Below, one piece after another: positions 14,240 through 15,237 of a stretch of 15,237 nt of DNA. The notes under the pieces are model-generated. The model was not told the origin of the DNA. It searched no databases and worked only from the letters and a program-made list of their open reading frames with translations. Position 1 is the stretch's first letter. Every line of letters starts with the position of its first letter. Source of the stretch: an uncultured Oscillospiraceae bacterium (GTDB taxonomy: Bacteria > Bacillota > Clostridia > Oscillospirales > Oscillospiraceae); assembly GCA_934636865.1 (NCBI GenBank), contig CAKUBI010000035.1, positions 1-15,237 of the forward strand. Reading direction: 5' to 3'. A program made the translations under genes and the position numbers.

Positions 14240-14264
14240 CAGCACGAAACAAGGAGTGACGACA

Positions 14265-15062
14265 ATGCGAAGAAAGTGGCTGATCCTGATCCTTCTGGCG
14301 CTGGTGCTGGCGGTCATGCTGGTCCTGCACTTCAAGGGCGGAAAAGATAATGAGAATGATACCCCGGCGGACCCGTCCGTGCAGACGGACCAGACGGGGA
14401 CTGATCCCGCAGTGAATACAGCAGATGCGCCGCAGACGCAGCTTGGCGCAATGACAGCCAATGAGGGCGGCGGCGTGCAGATCACCGTGACGGCGGAGGA
14501 CGGTACGGCCAAGACCTACACCTTTACCGATGTTGCGTCCGACGCGTGGTATGCCGACGCGGTCAATTACGTGGTGTCCACGGGGGTGATGAGCGGTGAC
14601 GAGCAGCAGAATCTCTTCCGCCCGGAGTACGGCGTGGAGCGCTCACAGTTCGCGGTGGTAATGTACCGCTTTGCCGGCGGCGAGCCGACGGCGGCGGAGG
14701 CTGAGTTCAGCGACCTGACGGGCGAAGAGTGGTATTATGACTATGTCAAGTGGATGGTCGGCGAGGGCCTGATGGGCGGCAACGGCGGTGCGTTCGATCC
14801 GGACGGCTTCCTGTCCTGCGAGCAGGCGCTCATCGTGCTCTACCGTCTGGCGGGTGAGCCGGACGTTACCGGCACGCTGGAGGACTATCCCTACGCGCCG
14901 AAGGTGTCGGAGAGCGGCAGGGATGCGGTGACCTGGGCGTGGAACAGCGGGCTCATCACGGAGAAGGAGTGCGTCTGGTATCCGACGCAGGCGGTCAGCC
15001 GCGCGCAGGTCGCGCTGCTGCTGATGCGCTATGATGCGCTCGTGGGGCGCAGCGCACAGTAA
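14265..15062 (+). CDS. Membrane-anchored protein with three SLH (S-layer homology) domains
   Basis: The 265-residue protein starts with a basic MRRKW, then a hydrophobic helix (6-22) with no clear signal-peptidase site, so it is probably a signal anchor with the rest outside the cell. A Thr/Asp-rich linker (about 28-70) leads to three SLH domains. SLH1 (86-137) is FTDVASDAWYADAVNYV to VERSQFAVVMYRFAG. SLH2 (148-197) is FSDLTGEEWYYDYVKWM to LSCEQALIVLYRLAG. SLH3 (210-256) includes AVTWAWNSGLITE and VSRAQVALLLMRY. SLH domains bind secondary cell-wall polymer, so it may tether wall and membrane or sense the envelope. SLH2 has lost the usual TRAE-like Arg (SCEQ). The ATG at 14265 is chosen because AAGGAG (14251-14256) lies 8 bases upstream; an earlier in-frame ATG at 14232 has no such site. 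Confidence 0.9.
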   Translation: MRRKWLILILLALVLAVMLVLHFKGGKDNENDTPADPSVQTDQTGTDPAVNTADAPQTQLGAMTANEGGGVQITVTAEDGTAKTYTFTDVASDAWYADAVNYVVSTGVMSGDEQQNLFRPEYGVERSQFAVVMYRFAGGEPTAAEAEFSDLTGEEWYYDYVKWMVGEGLMGGNGGAFDPDGFLSCEQALIVLYRLAGEPDVTGTLEDYPYAPKVSESGRDAVTWAWNSGLITEKECVWYPTQAVSRAQVALLLMRYDALVGRSAQ

Positions 15063-15074
15063 TGGAATGAAAAA

Positions 15075-15106
15075 TGCGGGCAGCCACAAAAAAGCGGCTG
15101 CCCGCA
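15075..15106. terminator. Hairpin after the SLH gene
   Basis: An 11-bp perfect stem pairs TGCGGGCAGCC (15075-15085) with GGCTGCCCGCA (15096-15106) around a 10-base A-rich loop. It begins 12 bases after the stop. The T-run expected for a plus-strand terminator is missing (AACCATTG follows). A TTTT follows only on the minus strand, where no gene is seen in the window. It most likely still marks the end of the SLH transcript. Confidence 0.6.
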
Positions 15107-15141
15107 AACCATTGAAAACACTGACTTTTTTGCGATGTATG

Positions 15142-15201
15142 AAAAAATGTCGAAAAAAGATGAAAAAAGGTGTTGACAAAGCGGGGGTGAAGTGCTAAGA
15201 T
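15142..15201 (+). promoter_or_regulatory. Strong promoter with phased A-tracts, for a gene beyond the window
   Basis: TTGACA (15173-15178, perfect) and TAAGAT (15196-15201, 5/6) are 17 bp apart. Upstream, three A6 tracts at 15142-15147, 15153-15158 and 15163-15168 are spaced 11 and 10 bp, in phase with the DNA helix, as in UP elements or curved upstream DNA. Such a layout is typical of very active promoters. Confidence 0.85.
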
Positions 15202-15208
15202 AACACCT

Positions 15209-15225
15209 GTTCCGCGAAACGGAGC
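15209..15225 (+). promoter_or_regulatory. Hairpin at the 5' end of the downstream transcript
   Basis: GTTCCG (15209-15214) pairs with CGGAGC (15220-15225, one G-U) around CGAAA, starting within a base or two of the predicted transcription start. It could be a stabilising 5' hairpin or the first helix of a leader RNA; the window ends 12 bases later, so it cannot be assigned. Confidence 0.45.
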
Positions 15226-15237
15226 GTGCACCTTGTA

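Noticed and set aside
1..15237. tRNA, rRNA, insertion sequence or prophage features
   Set aside because: No cloverleaf, rRNA segment, transposase motif, terminal inverted repeats or integrase was seen on either strand.

Overview
The window looks like a chromosomal segment of a GC-rich anaerobic Firmicute of class Clostridia, probably Oscillospiraceae-like. This is inferred from gene order, strong AGGAGG-type ribosome binding sites, sigma-A promoters with a Gram-positive LexA-type box, a class FMN riboswitch before ribU, and spore-surface and SLH proteins. The genus cannot be fixed from the sequence alone.

Left part, plus strand (1-6900): the 3' end of argC, then argJ, argB and argD form an ornithine (arginine precursor) operon using the acetyl-recycling pathway. 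After a 363-bp non-coding stretch with three strong hairpins come an NhaC-family antiporter and a PLP-dependent amino-acid racemase of the Orr/YhfX type. The ornithine-making genes thus sit beside a possible ornithine racemase and an ion-coupled transporter.

Centre (6901-9110): a convergent terminator separates this block from ribU (minus strand), the riboflavin-specific S component of an ECF transporter, preceded by a complete FMN riboswitch and its own promoter. Back-to-back with it is a plus-strand promoter carrying a GAAC-N4-GTTC palindrome between -35 and -10. This promoter drives a SLOG-fold protein (YpsA/DUF1273-like) and a GyrI-like ligand-binding protein, closed by a textbook terminator. 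The palindrome matches the Gram-positive LexA (DinR) box, so the pair is a candidate SOS-controlled cassette and is the most interesting item here.

Right part, minus strand (9121-14087), in order of transcription: a collagen-like protein with 47 Gly-X-Y triplets, a family 2 glycosyltransferase with TPR-like repeats, an unknown acidic protein overlapping by 4 bp a methionine gamma-lyase-family (aluminium-resistance-type) PLP enzyme, and a DMT/EamA transporter. The collagen-like protein and the glycosyltransferase look like a spore-surface glycoprotein and its modifying enzyme. They share an unusual start region without any ATG.

Right end, plus strand (14200-15237): a membrane-anchored protein with three SLH domains, behind a promoter overlapped by three 9-bp-spaced half sites. 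Then comes a hairpin and a strong promoter with helically phased A-tracts, whose gene lies outside the window.
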